Below, one piece after another: positions 11,001-26,000 of a stretch of 64,000 bases of DNA; the first letter of the stretch is position 1, and the number at the start of each line of letters is the position of its first letter. This DNA comes from Bagarius yarrelli. Its lineage: Eukaryota > Chordata > Actinopteri > Siluriformes > Sisoridae. The notes beneath the pieces were generated by a model that searched no databases, was not told the origin of the DNA, and was given only the letters and a program-made list of their open reading frames with translations. The stretch is from contig VCAZ01000049.1 of the NCBI GenBank assembly GCA_005784505.1, positions 2,285,001-2,349,000 on the forward strand, in the 5' to 3' direction. The translations under genes were made by a program, and so were the position numbers.

Positions 11001-14000
11001 AGGTCGCATCTGTGATCATTCATTGATTGTCAATTTCGGGCATTCTTTAATAAATCATATTGGAATAGCAGTCTCGTCGGAAGTAATTTTATTAATGCCA
11101 TTTTTGTCAGTTGAGACTCCCAAAGGGAGGATTAACTATCATTTTTCTTACGCTCTTCTTGTTTATTTTTAGTTTTTTGTCAGATCCCATGCTTAAATGG
11201 AGGACGGTGCATTGGGCAGAACGAATGCTGGTGCCCATCAAACTCTTCAGGAAAGTTTTGTCATCTATCAGCTTCGACTCCCAGCAAACCCTCTCACAGC
11301 CGACAAACCAACAGCAACGGTGTGCTAAACGGCTCATCTCATTCAGTCTACACCCTGCCCCTGTCCAACCAGCAAGGTAAAAGCAATACACAATCATGAC
11401 CAAATGTCACTGTAACTTTCACATTCTGATACACTCTATTGACAAGAGTCAGGAAACCTGACCATCACATCCCTACTCTGAGCTCATGTTTTTGGACAGG
11501 CTTGACACTAGATGTTAGGGGGTGGCTATGTTAGTGAGTCAAGTCAGTGGTGTTGAGATTAGGACTGCAGGAGATACAACGCTTCTTTATGGAGCTTAGC
11601 GGCTTTGTGCACATGGGGAGGACTACAAACTAAGGAACTAGTTAAACTAAGGAAATGAAAAAGGAAGGAATGTGACATCTGCTGATCTTCACTGTAGTTT
11701 CCTTAGTTTATGTTCACAGACATGACATGTTAATTGTTATTACATGACTTTTAATTTACAGTAATCAGAAATTGTTTAAATAGTCAAATATTAATTCTTT
11801 CAATATCTGGGTCTGGTTTTGTGCACATGTTTGAAGCAACCCATATTATTCACAGTGTGTTCTTTTTTTAACAAACTCAATATGGAACCAGAATATGTTT
11901 CAACAATGTCAGTGATGTCCAAGCTAACAGAGAACACCTGTCTCTCCTCTTCTTTCCTATCCTATCCTTTCCTCTTCTCTTCTCTTCTCTTCTCTTCTCT
12001 TCTCTTCTCTTCTCTTCTCTTCTCTTCTCTTCTCTCTTCTCTTCTCTTCTCCTCCCCTCCCACCACTCTTTCTCTTCTCTTCTCTTCTCTTCTCCTCCCC
12101 TCCCCACTCTTCTCTTCTTTCTCTTCTCTTCTTTTCTCTTCTCTTCTCTTCTCTTCTCTTCTCTTCTCCTCCCCTCCCCTCCTCTCTTCTCTTCTCTTCT
12201 CTTCTCTTCTCTTCTCTTCTCTTCTCTTCTCTTCTCTTCTCTTCTCTTCTCTTCTCTTCTTTCTATCCAGCATTAAACAGATGCAGAATCTCTCATGTGG
12301 CTTTCAGTCCTCTGCATTCCATTCTCATTTGCTTTGTGAACCCTGTACCGTGTTTTAATAAGTCTGATTCAGTGGCAGGGATCACATCTGGCCCCTGTTA
12401 CATCACTGAACAAGCATCCAAGCTTTGTCTAGCAAGTGAAACAGAACAATTAAATAGTTGTTGTAACACCTAATGCAAAATATTTTACACTTAAATGAAG
12501 GATTTATAAAATTTACGACCATGTCAGAGTTCCCTCAGGTGATGTCTTCTTCTTACTGGTCTTAGCAGTCATTCATGCTTGATTTTGTATTACTAATATA
12601 TTGATCTGAGTCGTATCATATGTGTATTGTATTACTAATATAGTGATCTGAGTCGTATCATATGTGTTACAGTTTGTTCCTTGATAGAGTTGTATTATTT
12701 TTCTATGGAGCCACACTGTAATGAATGTCTGTTTTTGCAGCCTCCATTTTACCCTCACTGGTGAAAGTGCATGTCCAGCACCCACCAGAAGCCGAGGTTC
12801 AAATTCACCAGGTTGCGCAGGTCAAACCAGGCCAATCAACTGAAACTGGACACTCAGTACAACAACGATCTCAGCCTGGCAATAACCATATCAATGCCAA
12901 TGGGAACGGCAATGGCCAAAACAGCTTGCACACCGTTGGTCAGAACCACAGGCAGAACCACCAACGGCCAAATATCAGGCTCAACGGACATGTTGGAAGG
13001 TGTTTCCAGGAAACAGTTGATGGAAAGGTATGTCAAGTAAACAAATTGGATTGACTACAAGTACACAACTGGATTGACTAAAAGTACACAAAGTGCAGAT
13101 GTATTTGAGCTTTGGTTCTCATAGCAAATCATAGGCTTGTGATAATTCCCATTGTCTGTATCAGCGGGAATGAGTTTTAGTGTGTAAGTGTTTTGATAGA
13201 ACACAGTCGTTATAATTGCATAAGGTAACAATTTTCTTCAAGGTTCTCAATTGGCTTGCGTTTCCTGGCCTCAGTTCAGTTTTCGTTGACCCATACTGAA
13301 TCTTTTCCTCTTCTCCGAGTTCACCTCCTTTTGTCTCAGCTCTAATTAAGACTCTGAGTAGATGGTCCTGATTACAACATTCAGCTTCATCATGGTATTT
13401 GTATTACATAAGAGCCACAGGTGTTTGGAAAGACACGCAAACTCTTTTTATTAAGACATTTCCGAAACTTATGGTTATAATCCGAACCAGGATTCAGCGA
13501 GTAGGAGGTTATCATAGAAGCTTCTCTAATCCAAATTAAAAAACGATTGTAAGATAAGTCAACACACGATTAACTCAACACATGACAAACACAACTACTA
13601 ACAAAAAGAAAAACAGTGCAGCAGACAATGGAAAACAAAGATACAGCTTCTACTAAGTATTTAGACCCAGCTAAAACTAAAGATGGAAGGCATTGTTCAG
13701 GGATGATACTTATTACTTATTTAATGACATAATTATTTACTTATTAAAGAAATATATATGGCATATTGGTCCATATGTGGTTTTGAACATCCTGTTAGAG
13801 ATTTAGTCTCATGCTTACCTCTGTAATAACTTCCACACTTCTGGAAAGACTTTCCCGTAAAGCTTTCCTGTGTCTATAAGGGTTTTTCTATGCAGCCAAA
13901 AAATGATTAGCGTGTTCAGCCATTAACGTCAAGTGAGGGCGTCTGGGTCAGCATTCGAATTTATTCCATAGGTGTTCAGTAAGGTTAAGGACAGGGTTCA

Positions 14001-17000
14001 GTGCAGGACATTTAACATCTTGCACACCAAGTTTGTGCACCCAGGAGAAAAGAAAATCTAATATGCAATGATGAAACTGATATTTTGCTCTGGTGTAACT
14101 ATTATAGAAGTTCTGACTCTTTAGATGTTTTTATTTTTGTATACGACACCAGTAATAATTTATAGTAAATTTTGAACGAATGAATGATTTTTTAATTTAA
14201 ACATTCCTAAAATCAAATTTTTGTACTTAAAAGAAGCAGCCTGAATATTATCAACCAGCCCATTGCATTTTTTTCTAGCCTGAGTTGATTGAAATCTGGC
14301 AGCTCTGGGCAGGAAGACACCCAATCTGGCAACAGTGGCTGCAGTCCCTTGCACTCGTAAAGCAGATGAATTTCTGATAAATCAGACCGATTAAGTGATT
14401 GATTTACCAGCAAGCCGCATTTTATTAGATCTATTTATAGGTTTTCAGTCATTTATCGCAGCAATAAAAATGATGCAATTTTTACCCATGTTGCTTAAGA
14501 ATTTATCTGTCTGATAAATATCACTATAAAAGGTGATATTTGCTTGGGAAAAAAGAGCAGAAAGTGTTGGAAGGGAACGATAAAGAGGCCAAGAAACATT
14601 TGTTCCTGACGAAATACGGCCATTACTAGTTGACCATGTTCTTGTGCATGGGATGACCATGAGGGAGGCAGAACGTGTGGAAAAGTTTTAGCGGTTTTAG
14701 CGGTTGTAGTGGACTGCTAATCGGAATATTGTAGCTGTGGAATATACCAGAAGCAACTGAGCTGGCTGAGATTTCAGAGGAAGTACGCCATTGCTCCATA
14801 TGCATATAGTCCACTCTGTATTAGCAATTGATAAAAACTGTACAAATAATACACTAATAAAAAACTAATAAACGCTAATTATGCATATAAAATATGCTGT
14901 AGTATAAAATACAGTGTAATATATTTTCCTTGGGGAGATTTGCCAAGTTTATTCTAATGTTTCATTTATAATGTAATATTTTAATCATTATTGAATTGAA
15001 AGTTTATTCAGACTTTGCACTGACACCAGTCCAAGACTTACAGTAGCTAGGCTGTCTGACAGGAGGGTAAAGTTTAGCCGTTTCATATTCCAGTCATATT
15101 AGGAAGGGTGTAATAATTTGGGGTCAGAAGGGCATCCCATTATATAGGCATGAAATATGATTTATACAGTGTATATACATCATCTGGAATGTGGTAAAGA
15201 GTCAAGCTGTAACTAACACGATCCTTACACACAATATTATGATGCTAATTACATCAATTGCATTCAATTTGATTTGTACAGCAGCTTTTCAAAAGAGATA
15301 TTTGAATAAAAAAATTAAAAATGTAAAAATTATGCTCATATGTTTCCCCAATGAGAAACCTTGGAAGAGATCTTAAAAGTAACCAGACTCAAGGTTGAAC
15401 CCATCATCATCTGGGTTACAGCAGAGTTTGTGATTGTTAAAAATGTCCTGTACACATGCATCTATATCCAGACAGAATTTTGTCTAGAAGATTCAAGCAG
15501 CTAATAAATCAGCAAAAAGCAAATTTTTCTCCAATCATAACAGTCGGTCTGAACATAGGCTTTCCTACCTGCCTGTCAACATAGGTAACATATATGAATA
15601 CCTCCGTGCACCCTGTCCGTGCAGACAAGTTTTGTCATCAGCTTGTCATGTACTGTGAAAAAAAGGATTGAAACAGAGGAAAAACCTGAATTAATATCTT
15701 TTTTTTGTGTTTTCACAATGGAGTCGAATACAGAAGTCAAAGTGGCTGAAAGATGATGCCATAATTGTAGTATTTCTTTGAACGAGTGGGATTATGGGGT
15801 AGGATGCGATTCTGGTGTGTTTCGATAGTAACACATACCTTATGTAGTTAGCATATCTTTACAAAATTATCTCAACTACAGCAGCAGTGTGTAATCGGGT
15901 ACAATTTTTATATTTGCTATTTCAGCACTGATACTAACTGTACTATAAAGGGACATAATTTTTCAGTGCTATCAGGCTACAGTTAGCATTTCCAAGCTGT
16001 TCCTACTGACATATGCAGTTATATTTACAGCATTTGGCAGATGCCCTTATTCAGAGCGACTTACATTTATTTCTTTTTTATACAACTGAGCATTTGGGGG
16101 TTGACGACCTTGCTCAGGGTCCACAGTGGTGGCTTGGTGGTGCTGGAAATCGAACCCCAGTCTTTCTGGTATCAGTCTCCAACACCTCAACCACCAAGAC
16201 ACCACTTCCCACATATAAGGTATAAACTTTAAAAAGATTTTGTTATTTGTTTTGGCCTGATAGCAGTCGTAACAAGAACAGAACATACTTAATGCTAAAT
16301 GACTCAGCTTTTTCACTATTTACTGGGGATATGCCAGTGGCCTAGTAATAAAGAATTGAAAGATTTCAGATTCTTCAGATAAATTCACAGTTAGTTATGT
16401 AAGCATTGTGCCAGGTGAAAGAGAGTGGCATACTTAGCTGTTCCTCATCTTTTTTGTTTTTAAATGTGAAGAGACAAGGATGCTTTAAGCAACACCTTTG
16501 ATTCTAGAACAATGCTGGGTTTTTTACTGCACTTCTACTGCCTGTTCCCAACCCTTGTGTAACATTCATCTCTTTAAAAAGAGCCTTGTTGTTGTTCAGA
16601 AACATGAGACACTGGAATTTGTTTCATTGTGTGTTTGTGTGCTTATGTTGCAGTGTGGAAAGCCTTTGCCAGGTCTTACCAAGCAGGAAGACTGCTGCGG
16701 TAGTGTGGGAGCTTCATGGGGTCTGCACAAATGCACCGAGTGTCCCAGCAAACCAGGTGAGACTAATATACACAAGGGGCTTACACATACACTATGTGTG
16801 GGAAAAACTCGTAAAAGTCACTCTGGCTCAGTCTAGCCAAAAGCCCAAGAGGAAAATGTGAAATTTCTGACATATTTTACCGGCTTTACAATGACTTCAA
16901 TTTTGCTTTTACCATTTCTTTTTCTTCAGTTCATTTACCTGAAGATGCTAGCTGAAGCTGAATATTACTATGGGAGTAATATTAAAAATTTTAAGATTTT

Positions 17001-20000
17001 TATTTATCTCCAGTGGCGGGCAGTGCATTTGGTACCTGAGCCTTCAGTGTGGACTTACCTGACGGATATATTTCTAAATACCGCCACTGTTACGTCTCAA
17101 TTAAAGAAACCATCAATACTATATAAAAAAGAAATTATTACAAGGCTTGTCATTACAGATACTATTTTTATTAAAGCAAGAAACCCCGTTAACACAACTC
17201 TAAACCTCTACACCATCGGTTCCCAATAGGGGGTCGCAGTGAGCTCTGTGGGGGGTGTGTCATATTACATTACACTGCACGTATCAAGTAACCCAATTCC
17301 TATGGGTTGGATATGGCTCATGACAGTGTAAGCAGGAAAAAAGCATATGGATTCCGGTATTTTCAGATCGGATTTAGGCCTCAGTTGTATTTGGTAATAC
17401 ATCAGATATGAATTGAATTATCATGTGCAGTGTAAGCAGACAGATGGGATTCTTACCTGTTAATGCGAGTCTCTGAATAAGCGACGGTGGTGCGTGACGT
17501 CAACTTATGTGGACACCAACAGCGATATATAATATTCTAGCCAACTGTGTATTTTAATATTTATTGATTTTTTTCGACTGTAACAAATAAGTTCAAGATC
17601 AGAGGCAGAGGCAGTTTTAACAATCCATGGTTAAAGTATTTTTTTAACTGTGCTGCGGCTGATTAGATACACACGCACTAGGCTCTCTTCCTCTCTCTAA
17701 AGAAAGCATTGTTTTTTCCACCTTTAAATATGATGTGAAAGTAACATAATAAATAATCATTTCATGTTTGTCCATTGTGTCTATCGATTTTCGCGCCATT
17801 TTTACTTCCTTTTCCTGTCAGTATGTCCACATTGGGTTGTTTTGCCGTGTAAACGCAGAAATTGGATACAGGTCAGTTTTAAAACATGATGTAATCATAT
17901 ATGGTCACAAGCTAATTTTATTCCCTGGTTGACCAAAAAATGGACAGAATCTCACTGATTTACCTTCAGCAGATGGTAGTTATGACCCAGGCATACCAGA
18001 CCCAGGTGAGGAAGCTCACACCAATTTGGTTTGCAGTGCTAGCAATACTGGAAACACGAAATGCAAGAAATACCAAGAGCAGTAATATCAGTAAATGTAA
18101 AGGGGGCCCTAAAATATTTTCTTGGAGAAAAAAAAATAGGTTGAGAACCACTGCATAAAAAGTTTACATAAAATATCTAATACACACAAAGGCTGTAATC
18201 CAGTGGTACCGCTTGTAGGCACTGGTCTGGAAGTGGCAACAAACCCTTTCCCAGGCCGAAACAAGCTAGTTAGCTTCAGGGTGAGCCGAACTCTCCTTAC
18301 GATGTCCAGCTTCTCTGGAAAAGATTTTGAAGTATATCTGAGGAGAATAGACTGCTGGGAATAAATTAATACAATTTCATAGAAGTATTAGAATTTATGT
18401 TGTAAATGTAGGTCAGTGCTTCTGATTTTTTAGGCCAACAGAGAAGGCCTTGCTGCCCACCATAGATCATGTGAGAATGTTTTCTCTGTGTTAAATTATA
18501 CCATTAAAAAAAAAAATTTAAAGAATTTTTTTTATTCTGTTCGTCTCAGATATCGATCCCAGTTGAAAAGGGATTTTTGAATACAATTTTCTTTTATTCG
18601 TGTTGCTAGGATTTGAAGTACAGGCAAAAAAGAAGCATGAAGTTGATATTAATCATGTAGATAATGATGTTTACAGGCTGCCATAAATATATACCAGAAT
18701 TGTCGATATCCGAGCTTTGTGCCTATAGTACAATTTCATCTATTTCCTTTCAATTGTTGCCGTTTGTGTTTTAGAAACTGAACAAAGCAACAAATCAAAC
18801 CAGCCATTGCTTCAGTTGAAGGCAGCTTGGCAAACCCCACTGTTGGGATTGCTGAGTATTGCTCAAGACAAGCAAATACCAACACTTTCTCCAATCTGTT
18901 GTTGTTTTACTCTGCCTTGTTTAGTTTCTGTATACAAAATGAAAGTTGATTGCTTGCAGCGTTACACTGCTGTATGCTGTGTGGTACTAAAAGGACAAGG
19001 GGTGAGATGCTCTGCTATGTTCTTAGCATAAGATATACTATTTTAATAAAACACTTATCAATCCATACCTGTAGATCCTAATCAATATCATTTTAACCAT
19101 TTCCTTAATTGCTTTTAAATCTTTTAGTTTTATTAGAATTTAGGCAACAATGACATCAACAGCAAGTAAAAAAAACATCATATTTGTAGGATTAATTAAT
19201 CTGGTGAAATAGAGGGTGAATTGTGTGTAATGTAAGAGAATATGACTACAGGTATATACCTGCAAAAAGTGTTATACTGTATGGCTTAAGTGTTATACCT
19301 CAGATACACATCATAATCACTCACCCTGTTTATACACAAGCCCTTCAATCAGTCACTGTCTGGTCTCGTACGCTTCATGTATTCTCACAGACCCGCTACT
19401 CGTTACCATTTCGCTAGTGACCTGCTCGCCAGATTCTCGTCGAAAGCTCTAGCATTTGGGTTCAGATCTTTCTAGCACCAAAGCTTTCCTTCTGCCTGCT
19501 TTTCACACTCAGAAATAAAGCGACCCGCTGAGTTGTATCATTATCTGTGGTTCCTGTCTGGTTCCTCTGTCACAATTATATCGAGCAGTTTGTAAATAGA
19601 AAAGACTGACATAATGTTCTGTGAGAGTTTACACTTTAGCCAACTTGCTAACTTTAGCACATAATTAGAAAAGGCCATTTTTGTAAAGATTCACAGAGAA
19701 AAAAAATACACTCAATTCTTCTAGAGGTGAAGCAGGAACATGAATAGATGGTACCAATCCATTTTCAGTAACAGTAACTTCTTATTTATACCAAACCTTG
19801 TTTATGAAGCAGTCTGGTGATAAATAATTCACCCAAACATGAAACATTCAGGTAGATCTGACAACAGCAGATTTTTTTTTACATCTCACTCGGTGACAGG
19901 GTTGCACTGATTGGATTGAATCTCACCAAACCAACTAGAGAGTAAAACCTGCTCATTAAATAAACAATACCAGTGTAGTGTTTAAACTGAAAAAAATAGA

Positions 20001-23000
20001 AATATACAAACCTCCACCCACTGTATTGAATAGCAGTTCAAATTTCAGCTAACAGCCGAATTCTTTTTTTGGTCTGGCATGAATAAAATACGCAGAATTA
20101 GGGCCCAATCTGGCAACACTGTCTGACTGGATCTATGCTAAAAATGCAGTGTCTGGGCAATGTCAGTGAACAATTGTGGCGTGGCTTTGGTTAGTGTGAT
20201 GTCACAAAAACTGAAAAATGGCTTGATTTAAGAAAACGGAAATGATTTATTGAGATTAAATCAATTATAGGGTGGTTGTGTACACACACTGGCAACACAC
20301 ATTGTAGTTTAAACAGCTTGTGAAAGTGCATGTCACATCCGACGGCCACTCTAAGGTTTTGTTGCTGATTGGAGGATTGTGGGTTCAAGTCCCAGTGCCA
20401 CTAAGTTGCCACTGAGCTTAGGGTCTTCCTCAACTGCTTTGAAGTATAAATAGGATAGGGGCATCTGCCAAATGCCAGAAATGTATGAAGTTCCTTCACA
20501 AAGAGCGAACGTGAGCTTTCACTTGTATGTCCTGACAACCAGACATAAGACCAACATATTTGTTTCCATTTTAAGCATAGTTCCTAATCCGATGCAGACA
20601 TCTGCTCACTTCAGGCAACCTTTTAGATCACTGATATTTTTTTTCTGCCTGCCAGAAGTTCAAGATCTTCTAAATGTCCAGATGTATCTCTGCGCTCTGC
20701 TCTTTGAAGTCTGGATTTTCAGAAGTGTCCATCCGTTCTCTCATTTTCAGTTTGTTTGGGAGGAATTTGGTTTATCCATTTGTGTAACATATTGACTGAC
20801 ATCATTGACTATGTTTCTAAATGATTGCTGTGATTAGGAACAGTAAATGTGTGATATGTATTCATAAACTCTAAGGAATTATGGAATATTCATTGTGGTG
20901 CTTAGAAATAAGAAAAAGATGGAAGTGAGAAGGGGTTGAATTCTTATGTGAGCTACGACAACAAGCTAATGAGCTCCAGTACATTTGATGAAATTTAATA
21001 ACACTGAAAGACGTAATGCAGATGCTAAAAATGTCTAACTTAATTAAGGAAGTTAGACAATTGGGGAAGTGGTGGCTCATGAGTAAAATGTTGGATTACC
21101 AGATTGTGAAGATTGTGGGTTTGATTCCCAGCTTCACCAAGCCACCACTGCTGGGCCCATAAGCAAGGCCCTCAACCGCCAATTGCTTACTTGTATAAAT
21201 GAGATAAATGTAAGTCGCTCTGAATAAGGACGTCCGCTAAATGTAAGACTAATAGGGATATTTAAAGACCTTTTTATTCTTTAATATAAAACATTATTAT
21301 TACTGTTTTGTAATTCAAATGGTTGAGGCAATGAGTTGTTGTTTGGAAGACCAGGAAGCCACTGTTGGGTCCTTGAGCAAGACCCTTAATCCTTCCTGCT
21401 CCAGGGGCGCTGTATCATAGCTGACCCTGTGCTCTGACCCCAACTTACTAAGATGGGAAACAAATTTTCACTGTGCTGTAAAGTACAATAATTAATGCAA
21501 ATGTGCTGTTCTCACATTGCATATATATATTTATATATCCCAGTTTAACACCAAAATAAGATATATTTTTAATTTAAAAGTTATTAGTTATTATCTGTAC
21601 GCCCCAGGATAATTATGGTGATTCAAGGCTTGTGGTTTCCTTGTAACAAAAATACTCCCCAGTACAATAGTGCCAAGTCAACATATTTTTTTGGCCAGTG
21701 CCTTATTTTGACAATTTTATCTCTTTTTTTTTTCTGCGAGCGGAAAAGCATTGCGGTCTGGTGAAAACGAGGTTATGAAGTACAAGACTTGCGGACCGAG
21801 TCTAATGAAAGTGATGACAGTCAAGCCAGCCTGTCATTCCCATCTTACAAGGAAGGCTATTTCCTTGACGGAAGTAATACATTATCATCTCAGATGTTGT
21901 GAATTCCAGTCTGTAATGAACACCAGGCAAATCAGCAACAGACCGAGAGGCTTATCAATGCTCTTTATCCTCACATGGTGTGATTAAACTAAGCGTATGC
22001 TCCTGTTGTGAATTTTAACATTCTGGATATTGTTTATAGGTTTATAAAGAGTTTTTAAGGAGGTCTTTGTTCCTGAATAAGGGAAGAGTATTTCGGAGCA
22101 GTAGAATTAGGAATCCTTACCGTATTCGTCGAGCATCTTATTCCAGTTTTTAGTCTTATCGGATGGAAATAGTTTTTAGAGGGACGTTTGAGGAATTTCT
22201 GTTTCACAGATGAACTTTTAGATTTTTATCTCATCCGAATCTGCCATGTCTGTTTTTTTCTCACAGGACCTCTGTTAAAATTCCAGAGCCAATGGCCTAC
22301 TGTTTTTTGGCAAACCCAGCGGTCCTCCGAGAAATCTTATCCCGTCTAAGTGCAAATGAATGTCTGTGATTGCTAAATATGTTTTTTCAAAAATGCTTTT
22401 TTATGTGTTTTTTGATCAACATATTCAGGATCCTGCTTTCTGTGCACCTATAATAAATGTAAATGTATTTGGTACTATTTAAAAAATTAATAAAAACGAA
22501 GAGCAAAATCACATTATTTTTTACAGTTATATCAGTGTCAGAAAAGATTACTTTTTAAGTTAAAAGTTTAAAAATTTTAATTCCAGTGGGTTTATTATAA
22601 GCCTATTTTATAAAATCATGCTAAATTTCTGTTTATTTATTACAATTTTTATACAATGCTTAGAAAACACTAAATAAGTATACTTAAACATCTTCTGTAC
22701 CGCTCACATGTAAAACACAGACACTCCTACCTCAGGAATAAACACTGAGTTAGTCCTGTCTATACGCTGAAAAGAACGTCGTCATTTGAAAAACTAGTGA
22801 CGTCTGAATAGTACTTTAGTCTCACTCTTACATACGTGATATGTACAACAGTCACACTTCTGAAAAGGCTTATTCATAAGTTATATAGTGAACATTTAGC
22901 TATGATAAGTGATATCAGGCATTATGTTGGGTGATGCGTTTTGTGGTACAGTCTGTGTTGGAGTTTGTTGTAGGGGTTTGAGGTCAGAAGTTTTTCCTTA

Positions 23001-26000
23001 CAAACCCGAAGACACCGTGTCTTCATAGAGCTCAGGGGCTTCATGCACAGGGGCATCGCCATGCTGGAAGAGTGTTTAAGCTTATTAGGTTCAGTAAGGT
23101 GATATTTTACTGCTACAGCATATTGCGTGATTATTATTTTGTAGAAACTGTTTTGACAAGATAATCATTTAGCCATTTAGTACATTCAGTTAAGCTTATT
23201 CATACCCTGTGATTCAGTCAAACTGAGTACAAACTGGCATAAATTTCAGATTAAAAACATTCGTAACACTTTTAACGCTGTAAACCATTTACACCAGCCT
23301 GGAAAAGAAGCTGTAGCAATCAAATCAAATGTACTATAAAATCAAGGAAATTTGCAGTCTGAGGCATGATTAAACATAACACGCTTGCTAATAACCCACT
23401 TCAAAATCAGGAACTTGGCCTCTGGATCAAAATGTTAAAAAAATATATTATAGAGCTGATGTTGTCTTGGCATGTTCATGTTCTGCACATCATCAATTTA
23501 ACACAGCAAAGCTCAGAGATTAAAATGACTGGCAGACATGGAAAAAAATTGCCACATCATTTACACTTGCCTGCATTAACAGGTTAAAAAACAGACGGTG
23601 TTTTATCGTAATCAGCAGTTAAGTTTATTTTTTATTTGCAAGGCACTGTGACAGCAGAGTACAGGCACATTAAATCATGCATCATGTTAAACTGTGTTTC
23701 TAATGAGATTATAATTGTTGTTTGTGCCTCATTTGCGTTACTTTTTAGCCGTCAAGGTTTTCTTCATTTTCTGCTAATTAAAGTAAATGAATACTCTTGT
23801 AGAGCTAAAGGATTAATGCTGCTAGAAAAAACTTGCTCTTTTTAACCTTTTCATGCGTTATTAATTTTGGAATCTTTTAATAATAAAATCAGAGATGCTG
23901 TCCTGTTGAAAAACAGACAAAAAGTATGAATTTTCATCAGCCTAATAAGCTAAAATAATAATGGGTTTGAAAACAGAGCTGAAATTCTTTTATATGAAAC
24001 AGTTTGCAAAAAAAACCCCAAACAAATCTAAAGGTTTAATCATTATGTTAATATTCCGGGACCTTTTTTTGATTTATTAGCAAGCAAAGTTTAAAATTGT
24101 ACACTCACTTAGACAAAGTGTTTCCTTAAAACTAGGATTAGTCACTGGAAAAACAGGGTGACTGCACAGACTGTGCGATTAAATGGCAACGACTTTGTCA
24201 TTTGTCTGATGGGGAAATGTTTACAACTGATTAAAGAGCTTTGAGTCTCTGCTAGTTTGCCGTTACATTACTGTGCAACGCTTCTTAATAAAATAAATGC
24301 ACTATTATGAGCGGGAAAGAGTTAAGGAAAGTTAAATCAATATTAGATCTCACCACTTGTGGGTTTTTAGCATCAGGAATTTGCCAGGCATCGTTTATTG
24401 GTGATTCTAAATTGCCCATAGGAGTGGGTGAGAGTGTGTGTGGCCCTGTGAGGGACTGGAGACCTGTCCAGGGTGTACCCCTCCTGCCTTTCGCCCTTTC
24501 AGAGACGGCTGGGATAGACTCCAGCAGATCCCCATGACCTCGAATTAAGGAATATGTAAATAATCACCAGGATGTAATGCCCTCAAGCACAAAACAATAC
24601 TGGATTTGATTCTTTGATTTTACTTTTTGAACAGCACATACTGAAGCGTTTATTGCCTTTTATGCTACAAGAATTGCAGCAATTCCGTTTTTTTAATCAG
24701 GAACAAACATCCCAAAAGAGTTCTTGTTATTGCTCGTTTCATATTCAGTTTCATCCTTCCTTAAAAAGTCCCCCAGAAACTTTGTTCTTTTTCCTTTTGA
24801 AGTAAATAAAATAATGTATTAGTTATGAAAATAAGAAAGCAGAAATCCCCGTTTTCAAAGACTACCCCATGTGTAAAACTCCAAAAACTTTATTTGCCAT
24901 CAGGGGCAATTTACAGACATATTTACAGAGAAGCATGTCAGAAAAAAACAGCACTTTTATAAACAAATATGTTAATGCATAAAATTAGGAAGGAATGTAG
25001 AAAATAGAATGTAAACTATATAAATAAATTGAATAAAGTGCCGGCAGATTTAAAGGAACTTTGTATCTGGAGTATTCCTGCAATGATAATGGTAAAATAA
25101 TGGTAATTAATAAGAATAATGACAATAAATAACAGAGTTATTACAGCACCATAGTATGGTTTTAAAAATGTAAAATTTGGTGCATAATAAAAATTTCAGG
25201 AAAGGTTTTAGGGAAATTTCTAAAAACAAACTGGTTTATATTAAAGTGACATGATAAAAAAATAACTATAACAACCAGCACACGTGCGTTCCATTCCACA
25301 TCTGAAATGCAGTGGCGGGCGGTCCATGTGGTACCTGAGCCTTCAGTGGGCACTTACCCGACTGATCCACCTCTTAATACCACCACTAACATCTTGCAAT
25401 TATAGAAAACCATCAATACTATACAAAAACGCATTATAACACAGCATGGCATTACAAACAGAGAGACATTTTGCGTATTGAGGGTGAAAACCATTTTTAA
25501 ATCAAGAAAAGCAAAAAACCCAGTTAACAAAACTTCAACCTGTATCACATACATCTTCTGGAGCAGTTTAGAATCAGTATTTATCTAATTACATGTCATA
25601 AAACATTACAGATATAAATAAAATATATAATACATTTAAAGGCTGTAAGCCAGCATTACCGTTCGTCTGAACTGATCTGGAAACTCTTTCCTGGGTGGAG
25701 ATAATCTTTGGGGTTAGCCAAACTCTCCTCACAATGTCTTTTTTGTTAACTCTCTTCACAATGTCTTTTTTCCAGAAAAGTCAGCCTCAAAACCTTTTTT
25801 TTTAATTTAATTTCTCCTTCTCCATCAGTCATTGTGGGCATAAAAATGTAAAAATACGACTCTAAAGACTCGTTTTGCTAGCCGTACTTTTCTGTGCAAT
25901 AAGACTCTATTTATGTTTCATATAAAAATGTGTAATAACCTTTTATCCTTTTTATTCGTACTTTTTTATTTCTATCTTATGTAAAAATGCGCAACTGAAA

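Larger units (their letters stand above)
5902..11172. other. ltbp2 intron 2
   Basis: 5.3 kb. It contains a possible degraded dispersed repeat (about 6590-7110), a possible SINE-like piece (7682-7825) and one SINE (9196-9396). The segment near 6290-6500 is complex, non-repetitive sequence without coding support. Nothing else is recognised. Confidence 0.6.
11377..12740. other. ltbp2 intron 3
   Basis: 1.36 kb containing a Tc1-derived fragment (11430-11625), the TTCTC pentanucleotide tract (11941-12263) and a 42-bp direct duplication (12585-12668) close to the exon 4 acceptor. Confidence 0.8.
13028..16653. other. ltbp2 intron 4
   Basis: 3.6 kb. It contains a Tc1-derived fragment (about 13795-14037) and one SINE (16031-16210); otherwise AT-rich unique sequence without coding support. 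Confidence 0.65.

Noticed and set aside
11819..12358. 179-codon open frame rich in Leu/Ser/Phe, and open frames on the other strand rich in Glu/Arg/Lys
   Set aside because: They are translations of the TTCTC repeat; stop codons cannot arise in a pure pentanucleotide tract.
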